64,000 bases of DNA from Rothia nasisuis (GCF_928381405.1 NZ_CAKMSB010000008.1:1-64000), one strand, 5' to 3'; counted from the stretch's first letter, positions 29,973-40,389 are shown. The notes: generated from the letters alone by a model not told the origin. Program-made: numbers and translations.

Positions 29973-31856
29973 TTATTCAACGGTCACTGACTTGGCCAGG
30001 TTACGGGGCTGGTCAACGTCGTAGCCCTTGGCGTGGGCAACCGCGCAGGCAAAAATCTGCAGGGGCACGGTTGAGAGTAGGGGCTGCAACAGGCTGGGTG
30101 AGGCAGGAATGCGGATGATGTGATCTGCGTGTTCCTCAACAGCGGTATCGCCCTCTTCAGCAATCACGATGGTCACTGCACCGCGTGCGCGCACCTCCTG
30201 AATGTTAGAAACAACCTTGGAGTGCAGAGAGTCACGGCCGTTAGGTGAAGGAACAATCACGAAAATCGGCTGGCCTTCTTCAACCAGGGCGATGGGGCCG
30301 TGCTTGAGCTCGCCGGCGGCGAAGCCTTCAGCGTGCAGGTAGGCGATCTCCTTGAGCTTCAGAGCGCCTTCGAGGGCAACCGGGAAGCCTACGTGACGGC
30401 CCAGGAAGAGCACGGACTTAGCGTCCTTCATGGAGGTGCCCAAATCTTTAACCTGCTGCTCGCCGTCAATCACGGTCTGAATCTTCTCGGGCATCTTCTG
30501 CAGCTCTTCAAGGATGGAGCGAATCTCGTCCTTGTACATATTGCCGCGCAGTTGAGCCAGGTAGAGGCCGAGCAGGTAGGCAGCAGCAATCTGTGAAAGG
30601 AAGGCCTTGGTAGAGGCAACAGCAATCTCGGGGCCCGCGTGGGTGTAGAGAGCTGCATCAGATTCACGGGGCAGAGTGGAACCGTTGGTGTTACAGATTG
30701 AAACTACCTTGGCGCCCTGTTCCTGGGCGTGGCGCACAGCCATGAGAGTGTCCATGGTTTCACCGGACTGAGAGAGGGCAACGACAAGGGTTTTCTCGTC
30801 TACGATGGGGTCACGGTAGCGGAACTCGTGGGCCAGCTCTACCTCGGTGGGGATGCGGCACCAGTGCTCGATAGCGTAACGGGCCACCTGCCCTGCATAG
30901 GCTGCGGTGCCACAGGCTACAACGATAATCTTGTTGACCGAACGCAAGGTTGCGTCGTCAATCTTGAGCTCGTCGAGGGTCAGGTTACCCTTTTCGTCCA
31001 GGCGGCCCAGCAGGGTGTCACGCACAGCGGCGGGCTGTTCGTGGATCTCCTTCTCCATGAAGGAGTCGAAACCGCCCTTTTCAACGGCTGCTGCGTCCCA
31101 CTCGATGGTGAATTCCTTACCGTGGGCGGGGAAGCCGTCAAAGTCAATGATGGAGTAGTCGCTACCGGTGATGGTAACAATCTGATCCTGCCCCATCTCT
31201 ACAGCCTTCTTGGTGTAGTCAATGAAGCCTGAGACGTCAGAGCCCAGAAAGTTCTCGTTCTCACCCAGGCCAATAACCAGGGGCGAGTTGCGGCGGGTGG
31301 CAACGACCCGGTCGGGGCAGTCGACGTGAGTTGCCAGAATCGTGAAGGCACCCTCAAGGCGATTGGAGGCCTGACGCACGGCCTCAGTCAAATCCTTGGT
31401 TTCGAGCTTGTTATAGATTGAAGCAATCAGGTTTGCCGCGATTTCGGTGTCGGTCTCAGACTTGAATTCACACCCCTCAGCAAGAAGCTCAGCGCGCAGT
31501 TCAGCAAAGTTTTCAATAATGCCGTTGTGCACCACAGCCAGGCGTCCGTTATCAACCACGTGGGGGTGGGCGTTGTTATCGGTGGGGCCACCGTGAGTAG
31601 CCCATCGGGTGTGACCGATACCGATGGTGGTCTCAGGAAGGGGCTTGGCCTCTACCTCTGATTCCAGATTTACCAGCTTGCCTGACTTTTTACGGAACTC
31701 AATACCGTTATCTCCGATGAGAGCTACGCCAGCCGAGTCGTAGCCACGGTATTCCTGGCGGCGCAGACCTTCAAGAACCACATCGTACGCGGTATGGTCA
31801 AATTTCTTACCGTCTGCGGCAGTGCCGAGACTTACGTATCCTACAATTCCACACAT
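29973..31856 (-). CDS. glmS: Glutamine-fructose-6-phosphate aminotransferase (isomerising)
   Basis: Makes glucosamine-6-phosphate for the cell wall and mycothiol. 627 residues. The N-terminal glutaminase has the nucleophile Cys2 (MCGIVGYVS), with IGIGHTRWATHG near residue 78. Two SIS isomerase domains follow (ACGTAAYAGQ, ALSQSGETMDT and LGRHVGFPVALEGALKLKE). The C-terminus is DQPRNLAKSVTVE, as in the family. No glmS ribozyme is apparent in the 125 bases before it, which also face divergent coaA. Confidence 0.97.
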   Translation of the reverse strand: MCGIVGYVSLGTAADGKKFDHTAYDVVLEGLRRQEYRGYDSAGVALIGDNGIEFRKKSGKLVNLESEVEAKPLPETTIGIGHTRWATHGGPTDNNAHPHVVDNGRLAVVHNGIIENFAELRAELLAEGCEFKSETDTEIAANLIASIYNKLETKDLTEAVRQASNRLEGAFTILATHVDCPDRVVATRRNSPLVIGLGENENFLGSDVSGFIDYTKKAVEMGQDQIVTITGSDYSIIDFDGFPAHGKEFTIEWDAAAVEKGGFDSFMEKEIHEQPAAVRDTLLGRLDEKGNLTLDELKIDDATLRSVNKIIVVACGTAAYAGQVARYAIEHWCRIPTEVELAHEFRYRDPIVDEKTLVVALSQSGETMDTLMAVRHAQEQGAKVVSICNTNGSTLPRESDAALYTHAGPEIAVASTKAFLSQIAAAYLLGLYLAQLRGNMYKDEIRSILEELQKMPEKIQTVIDGEQQVKDLGTSMKDAKSVLFLGRHVGFPVALEGALKLKEIAYLHAEGFAAGELKHGPIALVEEGQPIFVIVPSPNGRDSLHSKVVSNIQEVRARGAVTIVIAEEGDTAVEEHADHIIRIPASPSLLQPLLSTVPLQIFACAVAHAKGYDVDQPRNLAKSVTVE

Positions 31857-31981
31857 GCTTTCATCTTACCCCCAAGTGTCAGTAGGTGATTTGCAGTGTG
31901 CACCACAGTGTCGCGAGCTACCCTTGGGGGAATGATGCGTCATATTAGGTAGGATTCAGGGGCGCCCGTAAACTAAATGCA

Positions 31982-32938
31982 ATGACTGTCTCACCCCTTT
32001 CAGCTAAGTACTCCCCCTTCAGGGAGCTCGACCGCGACACCTGGGCGCGGCTGGCAAACGAGATTTCTGTGCCCCTTACCGAGGACGAGCTGGTGCAGTT
32101 GCGTGGGTTGGGTGAACGGATTGACATGGACGAGGTCGCCCAGGTCTATCTGCCCATTTCGCGGCTGCTTAACCTCTATGTCAATGCTGCCGCCAGCACC
32201 AACCATATGACCAACGATTTTTTGGGTATTCGCGGTCAGAAGGTGCCTTTTATTATCGGTGTGGCTGGCTCGGTCGCCGTAGGTAAGTCAACAACGGCTC
32301 GAGTACTCCAGGAATTGCTACGCCGCTGGCCCTCAACCCCAGACGTCCAACTGGTGACCACCGACGGGTTCCTCTACCCCAACGCTGAGTTAGAGCGCCG
32401 CGGCCTCATGGGGCGCAAGGGCTTCCCCGAATCCTACGACCGCCGGGCGCTGCTACGCTTTGTCTCAGAGGTTAAGTCGGGCGCCCCCCTGGTAACGGCA
32501 CCCAAGTATTCCCACCTCTACTATGACATTGTGCCCAACGCGCAGATTAAGGTTACCCGCCCTGACGTGCTAATCATTGAGGGCCTGAATGTGCTTGCCC
32601 CCGCTAAGCTGGGCCACGATGACTCCTCCGCGATGAGCCTGGCGGATTATTTTGACTTCTCTATTTACGTTGATGCCTCAACCCGCGACATTGAAAACTG
32701 GTATGTACAGCGTTTTCTGAAGCTACAGCGTTCAGCATTCACCAACCCCGACTCCTACTTCAAGCGCTACGCAGACCTCTCTGAAGAGGCTGCGGTTGAG
32801 CTGGCCCTGAGTATTTGGCGCTCTATCAATGAGCCTAACCTACGCGAAAATGTGCGCCCCACACGTGGCCGAGCCCGGCTCATCCTCAAGAAGTCCCATG
32901 ACCACAAGATCCGCAAGGTTTTGCTACGAAAGAACTAG
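31982..32938 (+). CDS. coaA: Pantothenate kinase (type I)
   Basis: Phosphorylates pantothenate, the first step to CoA. 318 residues, P-loop [17 protein letters not shown] near residue 95, then [28 protein letters not shown] and IIEGLNVL, and the C-terminal [20 protein letters not shown]. The ATG at 31982 has no ribosome site, while a -10-like TAAACT ends only 6 bases before it, so a leaderless mRNA is likely. The DD-carboxypeptidase gene starts 1 base after its stop. Confidence 0.96.
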   Translation: MTVSPLSAKYSPFRELDRDTWARLANEISVPLTEDELVQLRGLGERIDMDEVAQVYLPISRLLNLYVNAAASTNHMTNDFLGIRGQKVPFIIGVAGSVAVGKSTTARVLQELLRRWPSTPDVQLVTTDGFLYPNAELERRGLMGRKGFPESYDRRALLRFVSEVKSGAPLVTAPKYSHLYYDIVPNAQIKVTRPDVLIIEGLNVLAPAKLGHDDSSAMSLADYFDFSIYVDASTRDIENWYVQRFLKLQRSAFTNPDSYFKRYADLSEEAAVELALSIWRSINEPNLRENVRPTRGRARLILKKSHDHKIRKVLLRKN

Positions 32939-32939
32939 C

Positions 32940-33752
32940 ATGTCAACTTCACCTCGTACAGTTCTGATTTTTGCCGCTCTGGTTACCCTCGGCATCTCCG
33001 CCTGCTCCTCGGTCGAGCAGGGCACTAGCACCCCCTCCCCCACACATGAGCAGGGAGGTAGTACGGTACCTGCCTCAGCTACTGGCACTAGTAGCGGATC
33101 CCCGGCTGCCAGCACATCGCCCTCCTTGACCTCCTTGAGTGCTTCGCCTGCAGCCAGCGGGGAACCCCGCCGCCCAGCTGACACAACAACCGCCAGTTCG
33201 CTCACTGTGCTGGTCAACAAACAGCACCCGCTCACTCCCCTGACTTACGCACCAACGGACTTGGTTCCCTTTGGGCCAATCATGCTTCGGGCTGAGGCCG
33301 CTACCGCAGCTGACGCTATGTTTGCAGATGCGGCAGCCGCCGGGGTACCTATGACGGCGATGAGCGGTTACCGCTCCTATGAAACTCAGCAGGCCACCTA
33401 TAGCAATTGGGTTGCTCAGCAAGGGCAGGACTACGCTGATACCGCGTCGGCCCGCCCTGGCTACTCCGAACACCAGACCGGGCTGGCACTAGACATCGGC
33501 GATGGCAGCGGCTGTGACCTACAGCCCTGCTTCAAAGATACCTCCGCAGCAAATTGGGTGGTTGAGAACGGCTACAAGTACGGGTTTGTGGTGCGCTACC
33601 CCTGGTGGCAGCACGAGACCACTGGCTACTGGTACGAGCCCTGGCATCTACGCTATGTCGGGGTTGAAGAGGCCCAAGCCCTTAAAGATTCGGGGTTCGA
33701 AACCCTTGAAGACTTCTGGGGTGCAGGGGCCGCGCCAACCTACAGTCAGTAG
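32940..33752 (+). CDS. D-alanyl-D-alanine carboxypeptidase lipoprotein (M15, VanY-like)
   Basis: Trims the terminal D-Ala of peptidoglycan stems outside the membrane. 270 residues. A lipoprotein signal peptide has the lipobox GISAC (Cys near residue 21), then about 70 residues rich in Ser, Thr and Pro. The M15 zinc peptidase domain has SGYRSYETQQ, the HxxxxxxD site in SEHQTGLALDIGD, and the second histidine in EPWHLRYVG. The ATG at 32940, 1 base after coaA, is chosen because the longer frame runs inside coaA. It is probably co-transcribed with coaA. Confidence 0.92.
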   Translation: MSTSPRTVLIFAALVTLGISACSSVEQGTSTPSPTHEQGGSTVPASATGTSSGSPAASTSPSLTSLSASPAASGEPRRPADTTTASSLTVLVNKQHPLTPLTYAPTDLVPFGPIMLRAEAATAADAMFADAAAAGVPMTAMSGYRSYETQQATYSNWVAQQGQDYADTASARPGYSEHQTGLALDIGDGSGCDLQPCFKDTSAANWVVENGYKYGFVVRYPWWQHETTGYWYEPWHLRYVGVEEAQALKDSGFETLEDFWGAGAAPTYSQ

Positions 33753-33897
33753 CGGGCAGACCGCTGCCGAGAGTACCCCCACCGACCCCAAGCCCTCTAA
33801 ATAAACCAATCAGCTGTGAGTAACTCCACTGGTTTACCGGTAGATTTTCGGTGTCCATCGGTGTTCTTCGTGGGCAGAAGCCGCTATTCTGGAACAC

Positions 33898-34275
33898 ATG
33901 CTTAGTGGATTTAAAGATTTCATCACCCGCGGTAACGTCATCGACCTCGCAGTAGGTCTCATCATTGGTACCGCCTTCACCGCCGTTGTCAGCGCACTCG
34001 TTGACTCTATTCTGATGCCTGCTATCTCCATGCTGGTTGGCTCACCGTCCTTCGACGACTTCTTCGTTTTCGGTCAGATTAAGGTCGGCGTCTTCCTGAC
34101 CGCAGTTGTTAACTTCCTTTTGGTTGCAGCAGCTCTCTACTTCTGCATCGTTATGCCCATTAACAAGCTCAACGAGCGCCGCGCTGCCAAGCTGGCACTC
34201 GAAGACGAAGTTGAAGAAGAAGATCCCCAGGTCGCTCTTCTCAAGGAAATTCGCGACGCTCTGACCGTCAAGTAA
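33898..34275 (+). CDS. mscL: Large-conductance mechanosensitive channel
   Basis: Releases solutes on sudden osmotic down-shock. 125 residues with the MscL order: short N-terminal helix (FKDFITRGNVIDLAVG), first membrane span (LIIGTAFTAVVSALV), a short loop, second span (VGVFLTAVVNFLLVAAALYF) and a charged C-terminal helix (EDEVEEEDPQVALLKEIRD). The spacing from the DD-carboxypeptidase gene is 145 bases. A strong terminator follows. Confidence 0.97.
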   Translation: MLSGFKDFITRGNVIDLAVGLIIGTAFTAVVSALVDSILMPAISMLVGSPSFDDFFVFGQIKVGVFLTAVVNFLLVAAALYFCIVMPINKLNERRAAKLALEDEVEEEDPQVALLKEIRDALTVK

Positions 34276-34302
34276 ATAAACATTCGATTACACACTAAAC
34301 AA

Positions 34303-34335
34303 AAACCCCCGGTAGGTTGAACCTACCGGGGGTTT
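34303..34335. terminator. Bidirectional terminator between mscL and mtlD
   Basis: A perfect 15-base stem (AAACCCCCGGTAGGT / ACCTACCGGGGGTTT) with a 3-base loop. An A-run on the left and TTTCTTCT on the right let it act for both converging genes. Confidence 0.92.
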
Positions 34336-34362
34336 CTTCTAGGCACTCTGCGTCAGAGCCAT

Positions 34363-35517
34363 CTAGGTGGTGCGGGCCTCAATCTGGGCTAGCGCACCCG
34401 CGAAAAGCGGGTGTTCAGCGGTGAGGCCGGTGATAGCCTCGGTGACCTCAGCGGCACTCTTCTCACCCCGACGCACCGCAGCCAGGATTGCCTGGAGCTC
34501 CACTGACTCGGGGTCCTCCGCTACATCGAACTCCAGTAGGGCACCGATGGTCGCCAGCAGGGCCTCGGTGGGGCGGCCCAGCTCGGCCAACTCAGCGGCA
34601 GGCCCGATAAAGCGCTCGTGACGAGATACCTTACGGAGTGGCGAACGGCCCACACGTTCAGTGGTGTCAGGCAAATCCGGGTTAGCAAAGCGCGCCAGAA
34701 TCTTTTCAATATAGGCCTGCTGCACTTCAGGCTCAAAACCGAACCTACGAACAATCAGGTCTTTGGTTTCAGCCAAAGTTGCCTCTACCTTAGCCCGAAT
34801 CTCGGGGTTATCCAGAGCCTCTGAGAGCTTGGAGATACCGGCCTGCTGGCCAAAGTAGGCGGCGGTGGCGTGACCGGTGTTAACGGTGAAGAGCTTACGG
34901 GTGATGTAGGGGGCGAGGTCCTCAACAAAGGTTGCCCCAGGAATCTCGGGAACAGCACCGCCAAAGGGGCCGGTTTCGACGGCCCATTCGTAGTAGTTCT
35001 CTACGGTCACGTCAAGGCCCGTGTCGGGAGCCTGATTAGGCACGATGCGGTCGACGGCGGTGTTGGCAAAGATAGCTACAGCATCGGCCTCAGGGTAGTG
35101 CTTGCGCACTTCTTCTGCCAGGATGTCAGTGGCGTTGATGGCGTTTTCACAGGCCATCACCGCAACCTTAGCGGAAGACCCCCGATCTGCTCGCAGTTTC
35201 AGGCCCTCAGCAATGTTAACGGCGACGAACTTGAGCACGGTGGGCCCTACAGCGGTGGTTACCACATCAGCGGTAGCAATCTCTTCAGCCAGTTCCCGAG
35301 GGTTCTCGGCGGAGTTGATTCCCCGAAAGTTCGTGATGGTCAGGTCTCTTGGGGCCTGTCCTACCTCGTGAACGGTGTAGGCCTCCTGCTCATTGAGGGC
35401 ATCAATGAGGGGGGCAGCTACATCCGAAAAAACCAGCTCGTAGCCAGCTTCGTTGAGGATGACCCCCACAAAACCGCGGCCAATATTGCCGGCACCAAAG
35501 TGTACTGCCTTCATCAT
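34363..35517 (-). CDS. mtlD: Mannitol-1-phosphate 5-dehydrogenase
   Basis: Oxidises mannitol-1-phosphate, delivered by the PTS, to fructose-6-phosphate with NAD+. 384 residues. The N-terminal NAD-binding loop is AVHFGAGNIGRGFVG. Later come VTTAVGPTVLKFVA, ACENAINATDIL and the catalytic Lys/His region around YITRKLFTVNTGHATAAYFG. Its ATG overlaps the mtlA stop (ATGA), so the two are translated in step. No mtlR regulator is nearby. Confidence 0.96.
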   Translation of the reverse strand: MMKAVHFGAGNIGRGFVGVILNEAGYELVFSDVAAPLIDALNEQEAYTVHEVGQAPRDLTITNFRGINSAENPRELAEEIATADVVTTAVGPTVLKFVAVNIAEGLKLRADRGSSAKVAVMACENAINATDILAEEVRKHYPEADAVAIFANTAVDRIVPNQAPDTGLDVTVENYYEWAVETGPFGGAVPEIPGATFVEDLAPYITRKLFTVNTGHATAAYFGQQAGISKLSEALDNPEIRAKVEATLAETKDLIVRRFGFEPEVQQAYIEKILARFANPDLPDTTERVGRSPLRKVSRHERFIGPAAELAELGRPTEALLATIGALLEFDVAEDPESVELQAILAAVRRGEKSAAEVTEAITGLTAEHPLFAGALAQIEARTT

Positions 35518-37499
35518 GACTGTTCCTTCCCGAAGATGTCGAGAATCTCCTGCTCGGTTGTAGCTGCTTCAAGCTCAGCGACCTTCTGCTTGTTAGAGAA
35601 AATCTTGGCGACCTTCTGCAGTAGCTCTAGGTGGGTGCCGCCAGCACCGGCGATACCGATGACGAAGGTGACCGGCTTGCCATTCCACTCAACAGGCTCA
35701 CTGAGACGAACCAGCGACATGGTGGAGCTGTGAATAGCGTCCTTAGCCTCATTGGTACCGTGAGGAATAGCCAGACCATTACCCATGTAGGTCGAAACGG
35801 AGGCTTCACGTTCGTGCATAGCAGCCACATAGGACTCATCGACCTTACCGGTAGCAACCAGTAGAGCACCTGCCTGGTCAATGGCATCTGCCCGGTCAGC
35901 TACGCGAGCGCCCAGCCTAATGGTAGAAGCAGTCAGTACCTGCTCCTCAGTGACTACTGCGGTGGCGGCAGGTACGGGAGCCGGTGTTTGAGTTGTTGCG
36001 GGAGCGGCCTCAGCCGCGGAGCTGGAGGCCTGCTGCTCACGGATCATCTCAACAATCTCGTCGTAGCGCGGTGAGCTCATGAAGTTGTCGACCGCTACGT
36101 GAACCGCGCTGGGAGTGGGGGTGGCTGCCCGGTCAGCCAAATCCTGGTGGGAGACCAGCAGATCGTACTCATCCTTGAGGTTGCTGATGGCAGAATTCAC
36201 CACGGTCACGCGGTCGCCGAATCCGGCGTCCTTAATCTTGTTGCGTAGCACCGAAGCGCCCATAGCGGAGGAACCCATACCGGCATCGCAGGCGAAGACG
36301 ATGGAACGGATCTCCTGGTTCTTGTGACCGGTAGCGAAGGCATCGGCAACGGAGGACTTCTTGCCCTTCATCTCCTGCATCTTGGCAGCGGCTGACTCCA
36401 GGTCATCCTCCCCCTTCTTTGAGAACCTCAGGATCGGGGCTGCCACCACGAAGGACACCAGGGTAGCTGCAAGAACACCGGCATAAATCTTCAGGTGGTC
36501 ACCGGGTGCCGCAACCGCCGAGATAGCCAGGATAGAGCCGGGGGCAGCCGCGCTGGTAAGACCTACATTCAGACTCAGGAAGGTAAAGGTACCGGCCATA
36601 CCGCCTGCGATAGCAGCAAGGACGAGCTGAGGCTTCATGAGCACGTAGGGGAAGTAGATTTCGTGGATACCACCGACAAAGTGAATCAGAGCCGCACCGG
36701 GTGCCGTTGCCTTAGCGGAGCCACGGCCGAAGAAGCAGTAAGCCAGTAGAATACCCAGACCGGGGCCAGGGTTTGCCTCAAGCAGGAAGAGGATGGACTT
36801 GCCCTGCTCCAGCGCCTGGGCGGTACCCAGAGGGGTAATGATGCCGTGGTTGATGGCGTTGTTCAAGAAGAGAACCTTGGCAGGTTCGATCAGTAGGGCG
36901 GTCAGCGGTAGGAATCCGGTAGAAACCAGCCAGTTAACGGCGGCCTCGGCGGCGCCTGAGAAGGCGCGCATCACGGGAGTCAGGAGGAACATTGACCCCA
37001 GGGCAGCGACAACAGCGAAGATACCGGCTGAGAAGTTGTTGACCAGCATTTCAAAACCGGGCTTGATTTTACCGTCCCACAGGCCATCTAACTTCTTCAT
37101 GCACCAGGCTGCCAGTGGGCCCATGACCATAGCGCCCAGGAACATGGGAGAGCCGCTCAGTTCACCAATGAACAGGGGGTCGCTCGTGCCCATGATGACG
37201 CCCATGGTCGCGGTAGCGCCGACCACGCCACCTCGGTGATCGTAGACGATTTTACCGCCGGTATAGGCGATAAGGATGGGGAGCAGGTAGGTGACCATAG
37301 GGCCTACCATGGTCGCAACGAGAGCACTGAAATCGGTGAGGGCAGGGATGTACTTGGGTACAAGGCCATCGGGGATAAAGAGCGCGGTGATAATACCCCA
37401 CGCAATGAGGGCACCGATATTCGGCATAATCATGCTCGAAAGGAAGGTGCCAAATTTCTGCACGCGCACGCGCAGAGAAGGTGACTGTGTCTCTGCCAT
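35514..37499 (-). CDS. mtlA: PTS mannitol-specific EIICBA
   Basis: Imports and phosphorylates mannitol. 661 residues from the ATG at 37499 (AGAAGGA upstream; the frame extends to 37601 but without family similarity). The EIIC membrane domain covers about the first 340 residues (MIMPNIGALIAWGII, and the substrate segment GGIHEIYFPYV). The EIIB domain has the phospho-cysteine in FACDAGMGSSAMG. After a Pro/Ala linker, the EIIA domain has the phospho-histidine in LAIPHGTNEA. All three domains are in one chain, as in E. coli MtlA. The operon is mtlA-mtlD. Confidence 0.96.
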   Translation of the reverse strand: MAETQSPSLRVRVQKFGTFLSSMIMPNIGALIAWGIITALFIPDGLVPKYIPALTDFSALVATMVGPMVTYLLPILIAYTGGKIVYDHRGGVVGATATMGVIMGTSDPLFIGELSGSPMFLGAMVMGPLAAWCMKKLDGLWDGKIKPGFEMLVNNFSAGIFAVVAALGSMFLLTPVMRAFSGAAEAAVNWLVSTGFLPLTALLIEPAKVLFLNNAINHGIITPLGTAQALEQGKSILFLLEANPGPGLGILLAYCFFGRGSAKATAPGAALIHFVGGIHEIYFPYVLMKPQLVLAAIAGGMAGTFTFLSLNVGLTSAAAPGSILAISAVAAPGDHLKIYAGVLAATLVSFVVAAPILRFSKKGEDDLESAAAKMQEMKGKKSSVADAFATGHKNQEIRSIVFACDAGMGSSAMGASVLRNKIKDAGFGDRVTVVNSAISNLKDEYDLLVSHQDLADRAATPTPSAVHVAVDNFMSSPRYDEIVEMIREQQASSSAAEAAPATTQTPAPVPAATAVVTEEQVLTASTIRLGARVADRADAIDQAGALLVATGKVDESYVAAMHEREASVSTYMGNGLAIPHGTNEAKDAIHSSTMSLVRLSEPVEWNGKPVTFVIGIAGAGGTHLELLQKVAKIFSNKQKVAELEAATTEQEILDIFGKEQS

Positions 37500-37684
37500 A
37501 GAGTCCTTCTTAGAATTGTGTTTGAGAGTGTAAAGACTACAAGCCCCGCCCACCTGCCAGCGCTGGTAGGGGTAAGAGCTGAGTGTTCTCAGTCTACCCA
37601 CCCGGTGTGCTGGCTCCTACAGAAAACTTTGCCCAATATCTCACACCTGTTAGACATGTTTGGGCACCTGGTCAAGACAGACAA

Positions 37685-37719
37685 CAACGGGCCTTCCCCC
37701 TGCTGGGGAAGGCCCGTTG
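37685..37719 (-). terminator. Hairpin terminator after glmM
   Basis: Stem CAACGGGCCTTCCCC / GGGGAAGGCCCGTTG, 21 bases beyond the glmM stop. It separates glmM from mtlA. The rest of the 240-base gap (37500-37739) should hold the mtlA promoter, but no clear -10/-35 pair was found. Confidence 0.85.
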
Positions 37720-37739
37720 CGATGGTGTGCCGGTCTACA

Positions 37740-39095
37740 TCACATAGCCAGTTCTCGCGCCACAACATCTGCTAAATGCTGGGCGGTCAGGTCGGCTACC
37801 TCCTGGCTTTGCGCCTCGACCATAACCCGCACCAGAGGTTCAGTGCCCGAGGGTCGCAGCAACACACGCCCGGTCTCCCCCAGCTGGGCCTCAGCCTCCT
37901 CAACTGCTGCCTGCAAGGGCTGGCAGGTAGCCACGCCCGCGCGGTCAACGCCCTTAACGTTAATAAGCTTCTGCGGGGTGGCCTGCATACGATTGGCCAG
38001 CTCTGACAGAGGTAGCCCCGTGCGGGCGACCTCAGCTGCCAGGTGCAACCCGGTCAGCACACCGTCACCGGTAGTCGCGTGGTCAGACATAATCACGTGA
38101 CCCGACTGCTCCCCGCCCAGGTTAAAACCGTTCTTGTTCATGGACTCCAGCACATAGCGATCGCCCACCGATGTGCGCTCTAGCCTGATACCGTGCTCTT
38201 TGAGGAAAATCTCCAGGCCCAGGGAACTCATGACGGTGGCCACCAGCGTGTCGTCCTTCAGCGCGCCGGCCTCCTTCATCGACAGAGCCAGAATCGACAT
38301 GATCTGGTCACCGTCTACCAGGTTGCCCTGCTCGTCAACAGCCATGCACCGGTCAGCGTCGCCGTCATGGGCAATGCCCAAGTCGGCACTGTAGCGCACC
38401 ACAGCCTCCTGGAGCTTCTCGGGGTGGGTTGACCCCACACCGTCGTTGATGTTCACACCATCTGGCTCCGCACCAATCACAAACACCTTGGCGCCCAGAG
38501 CATGGAAGGCATCGGGTGATACCCCCGAGGCCGCGCCGTTAGCACAGTCCAGCACAACCTTCAGGCCGCTAAGGCGGCGGTGGTTCGGCATGGTCGAGAT
38601 AAGGTGCGTCACGTAACGGTCTTCGCCATCAGTGAGGGGGCGGACGCGGCCTACCTCACCGTGGGTGGGGAACCGGAAGATCTTAGAGTGGTAAAGTTCC
38701 TCTATCGCGTCTTCTAGAGCGTCATCAAGCTTTTTCCCCCCACGGGCCAAGAACTTGATGCCGTTATCTTCAGCCGCGTTGTGCGAGGCCGATATCATCA
38801 CACCAAAATCTGCTTCAGTGCTGGCTACCAGGTAGGCAGCTGCGGGGGTGGGCACCATGCCCGCATCGAGCACGTCAACCCCCGATGCAGCGAAGCCGGC
38901 GGTCATGGCAGCACCAATAAACTCACCTGAAATACGCGAGTCGTGGGCGATAACAGCCTTAGGACGAACACCTTCATGTACCGTATTGAACCCAAGGACG
39001 ATGGAGGCGGCCTGCGCAAGCTCCATAGCAAGAGCAGGGGTAATCACTTCGTTAGCGAGGCCGCGAACACCGTCGGTTCCGAATAATCTAGTCAT
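37740..39095 (-). CDS. glmM: Phosphoglucosamine mutase
   Basis: Converts glucosamine-6-phosphate to glucosamine-1-phosphate for UDP-GlcNAc. 451 residues of the alpha-D-phosphohexomutase family. The start is [16 protein letters not shown]. The phospho-serine is in [15 protein letters not shown] near residue 103, the metal loop is [12 protein letters not shown], the sugar loop is GGEQSGHVI, and the phosphate loop is [14 protein letters not shown]. With glmS it feeds wall precursor and mycothiol synthesis. Confidence 0.97.
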   Translation of the reverse strand: MTRLFGTDGVRGLANEVITPALAMELAQAASIVLGFNTVHEGVRPKAVIAHDSRISGEFIGAAMTAGFAASGVDVLDAGMVPTPAAAYLVASTEADFGVMISASHNAAEDNGIKFLARGGKKLDDALEDAIEELYHSKIFRFPTHGEVGRVRPLTDGEDRYVTHLISTMPNHRRLSGLKVVLDCANGAASGVSPDAFHALGAKVFVIGAEPDGVNINDGVGSTHPEKLQEAVVRYSADLGIAHDGDADRCMAVDEQGNLVDGDQIMSILALSMKEAGALKDDTLVATVMSSLGLEIFLKEHGIRLERTSVGDRYVLESMNKNGFNLGGEQSGHVIMSDHATTGDGVLTGLHLAAEVARTGLPLSELANRMQATPQKLINVKGVDRAGVATCQPLQAAVEEAEAQLGETGRVLLRPSGTEPLVRVMVEAQSQEVADLTAQHLADVVARELAM

Positions 39096-39120
39096 TACAG
39101 ATTATTCTACGCGTAAGGTT

Positions 39121-40197
39121 CTATTTTTCTTCGCGTAGTACGGGGAAACCCTCAGGGTTTTCGGGCACATCGTCCTCAAGCACGTCCGAGCCCTTGCCCA
39201 CAATCAGAGGGTCAGTTGCGCCCACCAAGGCACGCTCTTTATCAGGGTAGTCGAACTGAGCTAACACATGGCGCATGGCTTCCAGCCGGGCCCGTTTCTT
39301 GTCGTTGGATTTCACCACGGTCCAGGGGGCGTCCCCCGTATCGGTATAGAAGAACATGGCCTCCTTAGCTGCTGTGTAGTCGTCCCACTTATCAAGCGAG
39401 GCCAGGTCGGTGGGCGAGAGCTTCCACTGGCGCACAGGATCGGTTCGGCGGGAGTTAAACCGAGCCAGCTGCTCAGCACGCGTGACCGAGAACCAGAATT
39501 TAATGAGCTTGACCCCGGAGTTAACCAGCATTCGCTCTAGCTCAGGGACCTCGCGCATGAACTCGTAGTACTGCTGGGAGGTGCAGTACCCCATCACGCG
39601 TTCAACACCGGCACGGTTGTACCAGGAACGGTCCATGAGCACAATCTCACCGCCCGAGGGCAGGTGCTGGATGTAACGCTGAAAGTACCACTGGGTCTGC
39701 TCGATGTCGGTGGGCTTCTCCAGCGCCACCACGCGGGCGCCGCGGGGGTTCAGGTGCTCCATAAAGCGCTTGATCGCACCGCCCTTACCAGCTGCGTCAC
39801 GACCCTCAAAAATGATAAGAACCTTTTGCCCGGTTTCTTTAATCCAGAGTTGAAGCTTCAGTAGCTCAATTTGCAGGGCCCGCTTTTCTTTCTCGTACTC
39901 CTTACGTGAAAGCTTCTTGTCGTAGGGGTAGCCGGCCTTCCAAGCATCTGACTTCTCGGTGTCCCCCGAGATTTTCTTGGTCAGTGATGAAATCTCATCG
40001 AGCTCAGCTGAGTAATCTTCAACCACAGAAACACGGCGGGTTGCTTTAGCCAGTGCCGCTTTCACGGCCTCTCTCTTGGGGTCGGAGGTAGTCTCCTGTT
40101 CAGCATCGGTGACGGTAACCTCTTCAGGGTTGGGCCCGGCGTCCTTGTCGGTGGCCCGGGTGGCTCGGGTGGCGCGAGTCGTGCTTGAAGATGCCAT
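39121..40197 (-). CDS. ppk2: Polyphosphate kinase 2
   Basis: Uses polyphosphate to phosphorylate nucleotides (or the reverse). About 358 residues. The Walker A motif is FEGRDAAGKGGAIKRF, followed by LNPRGARVVAL and the lid and Walker B parts EIVLMDRSWYNRAGVER. The N-terminal 60 residues are low-complexity (STTRATRATRATDKD) and outside the kinase domain. The ATG at 40197 (GAAAGGG upstream) is preferred to the GTG at 40227, whose ribosome site would overlap it. It lies 25 bases upstream of glmM on the same strand. Confidence 0.93.
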   Translation of the reverse strand: MASSSTTRATRATRATDKDAGPNPEEVTVTDAEQETTSDPKREAVKAALAKATRRVSVVEDYSAELDEISSLTKKISGDTEKSDAWKAGYPYDKKLSRKEYEKEKRALQIELLKLQLWIKETGQKVLIIFEGRDAAGKGGAIKRFMEHLNPRGARVVALEKPTDIEQTQWYFQRYIQHLPSGGEIVLMDRSWYNRAGVERVMGYCTSQQYYEFMREVPELERMLVNSGVKLIKFWFSVTRAEQLARFNSRRTDPVRQWKLSPTDLASLDKWDDYTAAKEAMFFYTDTGDAPWTVVKSNDKKRARLEAMRHVLAQFDYPDKERALVGATDPLIVGKGSDVLEDDVPENPEGFPVLREEK

Positions 40198-40353
40198 GGG
40201 CACCCTTTCTCTCGTAGGATTTTCCACCCCTCATTCTAAACCGTTGTAGTGACACCAACCACTGTTACACAGGTTTTTACCCTAACCGGACCTTGCCTCA
40301 CCGGCGGCTGCGAGACCGGGGCAGGCGTCCTTGCACACAAGAGCTTAAACGGG

Positions 40354-40389
40354 CAGGTGCCCCACTCTCTGGTGGGAGTGGGGCACCTG
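40354..40389 (-). terminator. Hairpin terminator after rpsI
   Basis: Stem CAGGTGCCCCACTC / GAGTGGGGCACCTG, 36 bases beyond the rpsI stop; ends the rplM-rpsI transcript. Confidence 0.85.

Noticed and set aside
31857-31981. glmS ribozyme upstream of glmS
   Set aside because: The conserved core of the ribozyme is not visible in the 125-base divergent region, and there is too little room for it.
33690-33710. GGTTCGAAACC resembling a tRNA T-arm
   Set aside because: Lies inside the DD-carboxypeptidase gene and no acceptor, D-arm or anticodon arm can be placed around it. No tRNA or rRNA gene was found in the window.
34870-35733. 287-codon open frame on the plus strand
   Set aside because: Antisense to mtlD and the end of mtlA, both with clear motifs.
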